Source: Pohlia nutans (taxonomy: Eukaryota; Streptophyta; Bryopsida; Bryales; Mniaceae). From it: a stretch of 64,000 bases of DNA. Shown piece by piece: positions 22,916-33,700 of the stretch. The position numbers were made by a program, and so were the translations under genes. Each line of letters opens with the position of its first letter. The stretch's first letter is position 1. The stretch is taken from NCBI GenBank assembly GCA_022496805.1, contig CM040094.1:2379501-2443500 (forward strand). Direction: 5' to 3'. Below the pieces are notes generated by a model, which made no database searches, was not told the DNA's origin, and saw only the letters and a list, made by a program, of their open reading frames with translations.

Positions 22916-23561
22916 CTCAATGACTTCAAATGTCAATATAAAGAATATGACGTTTTAAAATTGTCCCTTGTATTGTGCATTCAGGTGACTCGTTGTGGTG
23001 TTTTTTGTGCAGTGAATAATTATAAGTAGTGCTCGTTGAAGCCATTGTGGAGTTGAAGAAAGTGTTCGAAGCATCCACAGAGAATGAGAATGACAACGGT
23101 TTTGGTAGATAGATGCGTAGATAGATGCATAGATAGATTATGTAAATAGATATGTATGGGATTAGCTGAGAGTTTTAGTACAATTATGTGTACCTTTTTC
23201 ATTTTATAAAAGTGCCCAAATTTTGTTGACAAAAACTGTGTTATTTGCTCTAAAGAAACTTATGCATTACCATGTACACAAATGTACCAAATTTCATACT
23301 CGCATTATGGTCCAATTTGAAGTACGGATATTGGTCAATATTTGTGTCTACAAAATGTTCAAAATTCATGGATGGATCAAGGCTTACTCCACCCTAATTC
23401 CACATGTGAAAAACTACAATTTTCCATGTAGGAGGACACAATTTAGGGACAAAATTCATAGTATGAATATTCTACCATTTCATCCATGCCATACATGAAT
23501 TATGGCGTAATTCCTGTGTCACGTTCTAATTGTGTCAGTGAGTCATTGAACATATGAAAGC
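22916..23561. other. Intergenic stretch with a GATA microsatellite
   Basis: An imperfect TAGATAGATGCG/TAGATAGATGCA array lies at 23107-23150. Nothing else recognised before the monooxygenase stop codon. Confidence 0.5.
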
Positions 23562-25149
23562 TTAATGGCCGGCATGAGGTGATGGAGAGATGGCATTAAT
23601 TCGCACATTGGCAACCCAAGCCAACTTCACTCTGAACCATTGTACCCAACCAAGCGCTCTGAAAAGTGTATTCCGAATCACTCGTTTGATACCAACAAAG
23701 TGAATCATGTCGGAGCCGAGTAGAGATGCTCGGACGTTTTCGAACCCGCGTTCGATCATCGTCTGCTCGTACTGGGCCAGCGCTTGCCATGGGTCGTCGT
23801 CATCGTGGCTCAAAGCTCGCACCAGGTCCGACGCATCGGCGAACGCGGTGTTGGTGCCCAGGGCTCGATGTGGGGTCATGCAATGCGCGGCATCTCCAAG
23901 CAACGTGACCCGCGAGGTCTGCCCCAGCGGGTTCTCATCAGTCGGCACTATGGTCCGTAGATGCTCGGCTTCATGAAACACGTAATCCTCCGCGTCCGTT
24001 CCCTGTACTAGGCTCGCCAACTCCTTCCCGAGCGTTGCGGCGCGCGCGTCGACAACCTGTGCACCACTTTCATCGTTGGAGTGAGTGAACGCTACGAGGC
24101 ACCAGACCCAGAGTTGCCACCCGTTCAAAAACGTCGAAAACGCCGTTCAGAAACATAAGTTAGATGAACGAGACCACATTGACCCAGAGTAGAAAGCGTG
24201 AGATAGGCCATTGGAACCCTGGCACGTGACTCCTACGATGCCTACACTATTCACTGCAAACCCCTTTCCAACCTATCGAACGGGGTTCACCGCGACCCTG
24301 GCCCTGAGCAGAACGAGCATTTGGGACGCCGTGGATTCTCACCTGTTTCAGTTTGCGACGATCAGTGGGTAAGGTGACTGAGATTGGGGCAGGGAAGGAG
24401 AGCGCCCAATGGAGCCTCTTCTGTCCATCAGGTGTGCGGTACTCCATGACCAATACGGTAGTCCCGCCGGCACCAAGACAGAAACAGATGCTTGATCTTG
24501 CGGCGAGCTGAACCAGCTTGGGCACCATGGCTACGGTATCTGGAGTCACGGCTACTGTGCCCGCGGTGATCAAAATTGGCAGGGACTGGAGTTTCAAGGC
24601 AGGACAGCGCTGCAATCGGACACGGGACCTGGAACCGTCGGCTCCGATGAGCAAGTCGCCGCTGGCTTGTGTTCCGTCATCGAAGTGGGCAACCACGCAT
24701 GTCTGGAATTCTTCGTATCGGACGAACTTCTTGCCCCACTGAATCTCCAGACCTTGTGCCAGTGCGTTTCGCAATGTCCCACGGCTCTCAAGGAATGCCA
24801 GACCATCTGGGCCGGGTTCCCGTTTGAGCTCTGCCATCACGTCCAGGTCGCCATCCGCAATGCAGGCAAAACCCTTACGGTGCCAGCTGCTGCTTCCGAG
24901 AATTCCTGCGAGGTGTGGGATACAGGCAATGCGGGATAGCCCCGAGTGCTTAATGCCGACTTGGTAGCCTTGCCCACGCTGTGTGGGTGTGGCATCCCGT
25001 TCGAAAATGATCACTTTGTACTTGCCAGGATCAGACACCAACGTCGGCGAGTGACGAAGAAGTTGCGCAAAGGCCAGGCCCCCAAGCCCGGCTCCAATGA
25101 CCAGAATCGTCCGAGGGGGCGCGCCAGCCATCACCATTCTCGTACTCAA
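23562..25149 (-). CDS. FAD-dependent monooxygenase, one intron
   Basis: Exon 1 (25149-24343) and exon 2 (24056-23562) are joined through a phase-0 intron (24342-24057) with donor CAG|GTGAGA and acceptor GTGCACAG, giving about 433 residues, a normal length. Residues 19-24 form the FAD-binding GAGLGG; DGSRSR at about 171-176 is the second dinucleotide motif; GDAAHCMTPHRALGTNTAF from residue 323 is the ribityl/active-site motif, with RAL replacing the usual RGL. Such flavoproteins hydroxylate small aromatic or terpenoid compounds using NAD(P)H and O2; the substrate cannot be told. The region is clearly GC-richer and CpG-richer than its flanks, and the style is closest to fungal or bacterial group A enzymes, so horizontal transfer is possible. 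M5 and M7 are alternative starts. No signal peptide; probably cytosolic. No stops or frameshifts seen. Confidence 0.78.
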
Positions 25150-25775
25150 GCACTAATAAATATTGCTGACACTCCGGTTATTGCACTGATCCTCACAATC
25201 TAGAAACTCACCCAAATGCGACTCACAGTCTACTGTACTATAATCTGCACCCTGGCTCTCTGATCAGGCATAATATATGTCCCACCTGGCATGGAAAAGC
25301 ACTCTTTGCATCGTCAGAAAAATTCCAGCATCATTCGAAAAATCGTGTATGGCCGGAAACTCGTTTCCTGGAATCGTGTATGGCCGGAAACCCCAAGAAC
25401 CAGGGTACCAAGCCCAAGAATCAGGGTACCAAGCCCAAGAATACTATACATAAAAAAGAAAAGAGAGATGGAGTTGATGCTAGCGTGGAAAGAACAGTGT
25501 CAGTGAATCTTAGAGTTTCTAAATATGTCAATGTCAACTTCAACGTGTACTATATGTATATACATATAGGACACGTTTAGGAACTTCCGGACGTTCATCG
25601 CACCACCCCCTCGAGTTGGAACGAATCGCTGAAACTGCCCATTCATTTCGGGGAACCTCACTATTCAAAGGGATAGTAATCGACACGCAAAGGAAAACAT
25701 TATCACCTCTCATTGGAGTCCGATTTATCGACACAGAAACATAATCCCCTACACATTGTCATGCACCCTACAGTT
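25150..25775. other. Upstream region of the monooxygenase
   Basis: Holds short direct repeats: CGTGTATGGCCGGAAAC twice (25344 and 25374 onward) and AAGCCCAAGAATCAGGGTAC-type 18-bp units at about 25390-25441. A TATAATC at 25240 (+ strand) is not a convincing promoter element. No gene seen. Confidence 0.45.
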
Positions 25776-25992
25776 CACTACACTAAATAGGTAGATTAGT
25801 GTTAGATACACTAATTTACATAAACATGTTATAAGTTTTTACTGTTGACTAATTTTCTTACCCTCTATATTGGGATCTTTCAATAGTATTGGAATCAATG
25901 TCTTTGGTAAAAAAAATTTGTCGAGAGTAAAAATCTATAATATTTCCAAATCTTAAAATTATGCAACACTAATCTACCTATTTATTGTAGTA
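25776..25992. mobile_element. CACTA-ended MITE, 217 bp
   Basis: Begins CACTACACTAAATAGGTAGA and ends with a slightly altered complement (CTACCTATTTATTGTAGTA). A close relative in reverse internal order is at 30329-30571 (shared CAATAGTATTGGAATCAATG segment and its complement). Non-coding. Confidence 0.75.
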
Positions 25993-26382
25993 TATAGCAG
26001 ATGCATCAAAATTACTGCATATGGAACGAGACTTTCTACCTTGATGCTCTTCATCAACTAGATTGAACTGAAATCCAAATGTTCTCACCACAATCGCTCT
26101 ATCAGCACCCATACGTATCTAAATTGTAGGCCCCTCCAAATATCACCAATCAGCGCACTCAAGCTCGCCGTGAAAGTTCCGACAACGCACAATCAGCAGA
26201 AAATTATCTGCTAGCATAAAATGCCACCATTCTTCAAACCTGATCCAGTTCACTTCGATGCTACTCTTCCCGTCCTCGACCAAACCCTAGGAAGGAAGGC
26301 TCTCCGATTGTAGAAGGAAGAAGACGAGACAACACTAACACTAGATCCAAACACTAAAACCACGACAAACACGAAACAGGCC

Positions 26383-26526
26383 ATGGCAACGTACGAGGGA
26401 AAACGCGATACACAACCATACCTGGAAAAATTACTCTCAAAATACTCCGCGTCGAGAGAGAAGCTGCGATCCGAGCTCCAAAATGATTTGCAAAGCGCGG
26501 CGACAGCACGAGGCAGGGAAAGATGT
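26383..26526 (+). CDS. Possible first exon of an unidentified gene
   Basis: 48 codons starting in a strong context (GGCCATGGC) and ending at a good donor (TGT|GTGAGC): MATYEGKRDTQPYLEKLLSK, then YSASREKLRSELQNDLQSA and ATARGRERC. It is charged and probably helical. The surrounding 26240-26620 is GC-richer than its neighbours, as in a plant promoter/first-exon region. No second exon could be found, and the opposite strand also has a long open frame (26771-26250) that I consider its shadow. I do not recognise the family. Confidence 0.3.
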
Positions 26527-28086
26527 GTGAGCGGGCCTGTAAAGCTCTGGCTATGGCGATGGGAAGTATGCAAGCCGGCCACGACAGTGCAGGAAGTATA
26601 TGGTAGGTCGACGATATTTGGATGAATAAATGTACTGTGGATGAATGAGTCTCTGCCAGCTCGATCTTTATGACTTCGGACTTCAGAAGCACCGACGGCA
26701 GGCCGGAGCCTTTTTTGACCTTCCCTGCTGCCTTTTGACTTTATCTTTTCTCCCAAATCCTGACTTGCCATTGAATTTGTAAGTTAAGGAAAATGGAATT
26801 GACGAGTGGTGCGACTTAGGTGTTTGATTTTTCCTAAATGTTGAAATTTGATCCCTTATGCAAAAAAATTGTTGACCCACTCATGCGATGCTACAGAGCC
26901 TTGACAATTTGCACACTTTGATGTCTGCATTTTTCTTTTCTTTTTATCGTAGTTTGTAACCACGTGCCGTGTGCACTGATTATGTAGGGTTATGTGGATT
27001 TGGAAGGAGCTCTAACATACTGCATGTGAGGATGAGACTCGGACAGTACTATGTCGAAATCTAATTTCCACATCATATTTTGAGAGGTCCACGTCACCAT
27101 AAACCAATCACAAGATGACATGTGGTACTTGCGGACAAAAATTAATTAATTAATGTCGAAACTAACCACGGGGTAGGGTATATGTCTAACCCATAACCCT
27201 TTACAACCCACGCAACCACATTGTGGTTGCTTAGACATGTTTTTGCAACCTACGGTAAGGTCTACTCCAAACCAAGCACCAATGTTTGAAGTTCAGGTGT
27301 GGGGCTTTGTCTCGCGCACACAATTCAAAAATAGAGTTTTGACTTGGAGTTGTGAAGCCATCAAAACACCTCTTTACAAAACACCAAAACACTGGAAATA
27401 CCTTAGAATACAACAAATATAACACATGTACTTTGCAATACATATTGTATTTGGAAGTTTGTTATCTTCTTTTATTTTTGTGGATCATATTCTCTTGTTC
27501 ACGTTCTATTAGTGTGTGTATTCCGATCTTGATCAATGTACCAACTCCTTTCATATTTATACGTAAAAATTTTGTCCTAAACCATATAGGGATAAATAAC
27601 TCACAAATAAAGTTCAGAATAAATATATGTATGTGAATCGATTCTTGACATGAAAGATTCCAGTGGAGAGGTGTAGACAAAGGTCATTACTAAATAACTT
27701 GACTTTCATTTTTGAAAATTTAATCCAAATTCTATTTCAATTTGAAGTAACATGCCCGCCAAAATCTCGTTTTTGAATGTGCATTATACGGTTTAAAAGC
27801 ACACTATGATCTTCTAATCCAATGGTGTGATTTTACCCAGGTTAAACTGATACTTACTTGATATATAGTAATTTATACGGTTAATTACTATTAATAATAT
27901 CTCTAATTTCAACATAGAGAGTTATAAAAGAAAAATCACTAAAAATATGTGGTGTCTCTAGAACACGGTTGGGCGGTAATGGATTAGCTCCTAGTGGATC
28001 CCATCTCTCCCCTAATTTGGAAAATTACAAAGATGAATTACATTTTTCTTCATTATTCTCTTTTGAATAAGCCCATGGGACTTATC
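26527..28086. other. Intergenic stretch without recognisable gene
   Basis: AT-rich; no exon, RNA gene or bounded transposon identified. Small open frames at 27231-27680 overlap on both strands and look incidental. Confidence 0.5.
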
Positions 28087-28643
28087 TTAACCCTTTAAGG
28101 ACGGCGCATCCAAATAGTGGATGATTGTTTGTCAAAGCCAATTTTGAACTTGAAGATGACGTTTTTTGATATTGCTCTCAATTGAGAAAATGAAGTTTAT
28201 CAAGTCTAGTTTTCACTTCACTTTTCGAATCTTACAAATTTCAAGTATTGAATATTCTATTTCTGTTGCAAGCTAGGTAGCTCAAGGTCTAAATTGCACT
28301 GCATAGAATGTTCACTTTTTGAATTTTAATTATTAAAATTCAAAAATTCTACAAAAATATATCATGTAATTCTCCATTGTCATTTGCACATGTTCTAAAA
28401 AAAACTATATTTTTTGAAGATTTTTTGTAATTAATATGAATTTCTTGAAGTGTTTGACCTAAAAATTTGTAAAAAATTCATTTTGTATTAAAAAAATTAG
28501 AAATTTTTAGGACTAATAGGAAACATACAATTTCATGCATGAAAAATATCAAAAATATATATTTTATTAATTCTTGAATGTTGAACTGTGTATAAAAGTG
28601 TAGTTTGACTTTTCTGCAAAGGAATGGGACGTTAAAGGGTTAA
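28087..28643. mobile_element. TTAA/CCC element, 557 bp
   Basis: From TTAACCCTTTAAGGACGG to GGGACGTTAAAGGGTTAA; TTAA at both ends and no coding. Its body is not obviously one of subfamilies A-D. Confidence 0.65.
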
Positions 28644-29766
28644 CGTTTAAGGGCCTCATTCCATGTATGGGGGGTGGTGGGTGGCCGGTCCTCAAAAGGA
28701 GGAAGTTCTACTGGAATGGGTGGAAACATGAGGATTCAAGAGTATAAATTTCATTTGTACCGAAATGGGTGGAGCATGGGTGGTTCTTGAGACCTCAATT
28801 CTTGTCTTCGAGTGCCTCTCACCCAACCGATTCCCACATGGAAGTCCTCGCTAAGGTTTAACTTGGATGAACCTCCCTTGGAGAATGAGGAGAGAAGGAC
28901 CATGGTCCAAGGATGCAGCGACAATGTCTGAGCAGCTGCCAAAGCCACAATAACTCTTCTTTCTTTTTTAGCATTCTTTGGTAGATCCTATGTTGAGTTT
29001 CTTTTGTTCGAATTTATTTGTTTTTGACCTCGTAGTGTCATATTGTGAAAAATTGTGCAAAATTTTGTGGTTTGATGTTTTGTATAATTGAATTGATTAT
29101 TTTATCAACGACAGAGATTCTAAATTTTGAGGATTAGGATGCCGTGTTTAGTATGTTTTGTTGCCATTTTTTCACTTGGATTTTACATCAAGTTGTCCTA
29201 AGGAGCTTGTCAAAGAAAAAAAATCTAGTGACCACATTCAGTATACCGTAGCTTCCTATTAGTTTGAGCAACTTTTTGCTTAATAATTAATTAAAGTGCA
29301 AAAAACAATTGGGCAACATACAAAATAATATTAAAAGTGTTGGCTTTACTAAATTTTTTGGGCAAACTAGGTGAGTGATTTCCCATAAATTTAGGCACCC
29401 TTTTAATTATTTATTTTATGACCAAGTTGTAAAGAAGTTATGGTATTCAATTCTAAATTTTACCTACACAAGAACACCGTTATTATCTTTGAGAAAATGA
29501 AAGTAGTCATATTTTCTACTCCACATTTATGGGCAGCTACTCATCACATAGGCTAAAAAAACTCAAAAAAAATCCTCACCCTATGTGATGATCTATGTGG
29601 TATAAATTTGACACAAGCCTGGCTAAGGAAATTGGGTCGAGGTTTTTTTTTGAACCCAAACACCTCAAAAGCACCCTCACCATTGAATCTCATACATCTC
29701 TACCGTCCGTACAATCATTGACCCAATCACTTGTCGATTAGGTTGGGCCATAATGTAAAGTGGGCC
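28644..29766. other. Intergenic stretch
   Basis: No gene recognised. The part near 29515-29766 (TTATGGGCAGC ... GTGGGCCTTA) might be a decayed TTA-flanked element, but the inverted repeats are weak. Confidence 0.4.
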
Positions 29767-30167
29767 TTAACCCTTTAGGACCGAGCATGCCCATTTTGGT
29801 TGTTTTAATTCAAATTTTGGAGATAATTCAAAATCAATGGTCCACCTCAAAGCAAGGTGTGAACAGAATAGGAGGGCATGGAAATTGTGCATCTAACGAG
29901 CCTATATACAGTGATTTTGAATGAATATTGAACTTATAGGGAGGGAATCTAAGTGAGCCAGGAGGGAATTTGAATCTCACAAAAAGTTCCATTTGCCCTT
30001 AGATTCATGTGAAACCAAAGCAAATACTTAACAAAATAAGTTTACATTCCTTCCATGCTCCCAAATCAGGGCAAAGTCCAATTTATTTGATTTTGTGCAC
30101 TATAGATCAGCTACGACTTTGAGTAAAAATGAGTTCACAAAGGGCGCCTCAGGCCCTAAAGGGTTAA
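29767..30167. mobile_element. TTAA/CCC element, 401 bp
   Basis: From TTAACCCTTTAGGACCGAG to CAGGCCCTAAAGGGTTAA. The short terminal repeat CCCTTTAGG/CCTAAAGGG is exact. Non-coding. Confidence 0.65.
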
Positions 30168-30224
30168 GTCATTGCAAAAAGAATTTACACCAAAAGTGAC
30201 ACTATCAAAAACTTTTCACACTAT

Positions 30225-30328
30225 GGGCGAGAAGCCACGAGGAGAGAAATTTCAGCCAATGGGAGGCTTGGCCTAGAAATTAAGAAAACCAATTTCTCAT
30301 TGAAATTTCTCTCTTCACGGCTTCTCCC
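30225..30328. mobile_element. Short foldback MITE
   Basis: About 104 bp. The arm GGGCGAGAAGCC...GAGAGAAATTTCA is inverted at the other end as TGAAATTTCTCTC...GGCTTCTCCC. It directly abuts the CACTA-ended MITE that follows. Confidence 0.65.
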
Positions 30329-30571
30329 CTCTACACTAAATAGGTAGATTAGTGTTAAATAATTATAAGATTTGAAAATATTATAGATTTTTACTCTCGA
30401 CAAATTTTTTTACCAAAGACATTGATTCTAATACTATTGAAAGATCCCCATCTTGACCAATATAGAGGGTAAAAATATTGGTCAACAGTAAAAACTTACA
30501 ACATGTTTATGTAAATTGGTGTATCTAACATTAATCTACCTATTTCACTAATCTACCTATTTAGTGTAGTG
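30329..30571. mobile_element. CACTA-ended MITE upstream of RPT1
   Basis: The left end reads CTACACTAAATAGGTAGATT and the right end ATCTACCTATTTAGTGTAGTG. The right terminal segment (CACTAATCTACCTATTT) is duplicated in tandem. It lies about 210 bp upstream of the RPT1 start codon and is related to 25776-25992. Confidence 0.75.
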
Positions 30572-30716
30572 TAAAAGCCCTTAGTTTCACAAGTAGAAAG
30601 TGAGGTTGATCTTTGTGCATGACAGCCTCAAAAAAAGAGAGAACTGGGATTTATATGTCTCTCTCATCTTTGGGCACCAAAGAATAATAAGCGACCACTA
30701 TTGTCACCAAACTGTG

Positions 30717-30725
30717 AAACCCTAA
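30717..30725 (+). promoter_or_regulatory. Telo-box in RPT1 leader/promoter
   Basis: AAACCCTAA, 59 bp before the ATG. This telo-box is frequent just upstream of plant ribosomal-protein, proteasome and other growth-linked housekeeping genes, where it binds Myb-type telobox factors. Function here is inferred from position. Confidence 0.55.
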
Positions 30726-30783
30726 CCCGATTCGTTCCCTTCACCGACGCTCTCGCTCCGCAACGCCATAGCCGTTCAGTACC

Positions 30784-33700
30784 ATGGCGTATATTGGCGA
30801 CGATCTCCTCAAGGAGAAGAACCCGCCTCCGCTTGACGAGGACGACATCGCCCTCCTCAAAACCTATGTACGTCTCTCTCGTCTCGGTTTTCCCCGTTTC
30901 ACGAATATTTTTGGCACTTTTTTTTTGCTTTGGTGCCATTTTGAAGTCTTCAATCGCGAGACACTGTTCGGTGTACTATCGTTTCTTCGCGGTAGCACTT
31001 AGTGATAATCCCTGTCTGTTTCTGGTCTCGGTGCGACGAATTTTGTAACCCTAGATAGATCCGGTGTTGAATGTACCGAACCAGAAGGGACACTGAAATG
31101 TGGGAAAAAAACTCCCTAAAGACGATCGACTGCGGAACAATAGAGCATTGAGCTGAGGCAATGGACATAATGGCGTTCTAGCTCTGAACATTTTTCCAAT
31201 GGTTTTCATTTATGTCTGAGAGGTTAGAGCTCAAGAATACTGGATGTTGAAAAAGAACAGAGAAAAACGCAAAAGTAGTGAGCACAAACGCACTCGAATA
31301 TGGCATGTTTGGCCGTTCATTTTGAGTGATCGTTCGTGGGATGTTCTGTCTGTTTCTGGTGTTGGTGCGAATGGAAATTGGTGAATTGTGTAACCCTAAG
31401 TAGATTCGGTGTTGAATCAGCTTTGTGGTGGTTTCGTGCTCACACAACATGGCCACCAAAGCTAAATCAGTAGTAGCGACACTAAAATGTGGATAAAATG
31501 AACTCCTAAAGCACGAATGACTGTCGAACAATAAACTGTGGCTTGCAGCTCACAACAATTCGGTGAGAGATGGCAGTTTTGGCACGTAAGTATCTTCTTA
31601 TAATTCAGAGTTACGATTTGTGATGACTTTTAGAGGTGGTTGTTCGCTTCCTATGATTTAATTTTTTTACAACTTTGACTTCGAGATACTTAAAAGTGGT
31701 AATTATTCACCGTGTGCGGATTATTTTCATGCTTGACCTAACTTGCGAAGCAATTTTAAATAGGACTGGACTGTGTTCTATCTCTTGTTATTTAGGGTTT
31801 ACCCCAGGTTTAGGGTTCAGCTCGCTGTCGATATCCCGGCCTGCTTTGGAAATGGATCTGGAAATTGATAAATTCATGATGCGGATGTTTGCTATTGCAG
31901 GGCTTGGGTCCATATGCAAACCTTATTAAGAAAACCGAGAAGGACATCAAGGATATGGCTAAGAAGGTCAATGACTTGTGTGGTATGCTTATTTTCCCCA
32001 TATACTGATGTATTATACGAAAACCGTGATTACCAGTAATTAACTTGTGCAAGCTATTACAGTTTAATGTATTAGAATCGAACGTCCATCGATTCTCTCC
32101 ATGGAAAGTGGACAATTTGAATGAGACTGCTTTCCTCAATGATGTGCCCACTGTTAATCAGTAGTCTGCTCATTGGCATTACGAACGGACACTTCATTCA
32201 CGCCGGCCTTGTAGAAGGGTTGGAGTTTCTATCTATCTATCTATCAGTAGTCTGCATCTGTACTTATGGAAAACATCCTCTCATGGCCACACATTATCCT
32301 GCTTCTAACAGCCGGTTGTGTCATCGTCTGAGCAGGAATCAAGGAATCAGACACCGGGTTGGCAGTGCCTAGTCAGTGGGATCTTGTTTCAGATAAGCAG
32401 ATGATGCAAGAGGAACAACCATTGCAGGTAAATAAAGCGGGCTGCCCTAAGCATACTTTGGCAAGACCTTGAGTTCTGTCACGAGCGATGCTTCTTCATA
32501 TGTAACACTTGGGCGTTAGTGTCTCATTTTGCTGCTTCTGGCAGGTTGCTAGGTGCACAAAAATTATCAACGCCAACACGGATGACTCCAAGTACATCAT
32601 CAATGTGAAGCAGATCGCTAAGGTATCACATTGCTGCCACACTACAAGCTACTACAAACGAAAAATTTGAAACGTGGCCATCGTATGTTTTTCCCACCAG
32701 TAAAAGAATTGCTTCTTCAAGTCAATGATGACGTTCTCATCTATTCACAGCATGTTCTCAGTCTTTGTTTTCAGTCACTGAAGCTGCTTCTCCATTGACC
32801 TTTTGTTTCATGAGTTGGTAATTGAATTCCTTCGGTCTTCTCTTATCATGATCTGTTGATGCAAATTGTGGTTCATGAATCGATTGATTGATATGTTGTT
32901 GAGGTTCCACCTTTTTGTCGATCATTGAGTATTTATTGGTGACGTTGGCAGTTTGTCGTTGGATTGGGTGAGAAGGTATCTCCAACAGACATAGAAGAGG
33001 GTATGCGTGTTGGGTACGTTCTCCCTACTTTTCATTCCAGCTTATTTCAGCCACTGAGCGAGGCACATTGATCTGGTCATTGTTATAATGTTAGTATTTC
33101 AGGCACATCTTCTATGATAATGTTGTATCAACTGCTCTAGTTAAGTTAGGCAATGACGCTTCAAAGCTGGTATTCTGGCCGAGATCTTCTTAATTGGTGG
33201 CACTTACATTTGTGGTGCTTACATGTACAGGGTAGACCGAAACAAGTATCAGATTCAGATTCCATTGCCACCTAAGATCGACCCTAGTGTCACAATGATG
33301 ACTGTGGAGGAAAAGCCAGATGTTACCTACAATGACATTGGTGGTTGTAAAGAACAAATAGAGAAGATGCGTGAGGTCAGTGTATCCGTCATGTAACCTT
33401 TATATGTCTTGTAGATGTGTTCTATTAAATCTTTCTTTTTTGTTTTGGAATGGATCAGATCTGTACGTGATATTGCTATTATGGTACCTGGAGGACCTGA
33501 ATAGTGTTTAACAAATGCTACTGTAGTGCTGTAGAATTGTTTTATGTTTTGGGTGAAATACTGGTATACTGGTTAAATAGCATGGGTTTCATTCATCGTC
33601 TTCTTGTTTCTAGTTCTGAAATCCATGGTTGCCTTCAATAGGTGGTGGAGTTGCCAATGTTGCATCCTGAGAAATTTGTAAAGCTGGGAATTGATCCACC

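Noticed and set aside
23562..25149. Contamination by a bacterial contig piece
   Set aside because: The gene needs a spliceosomal intron to read through, and plant-type MITEs lie on both sides of it.
26250..26771. 173-codon frame on the - strand with a hydrophobic segment
   Set aside because: It overlaps the + strand candidate exon, has no family signature, and its hydrophobic run is the complement of charged codons on the other strand.
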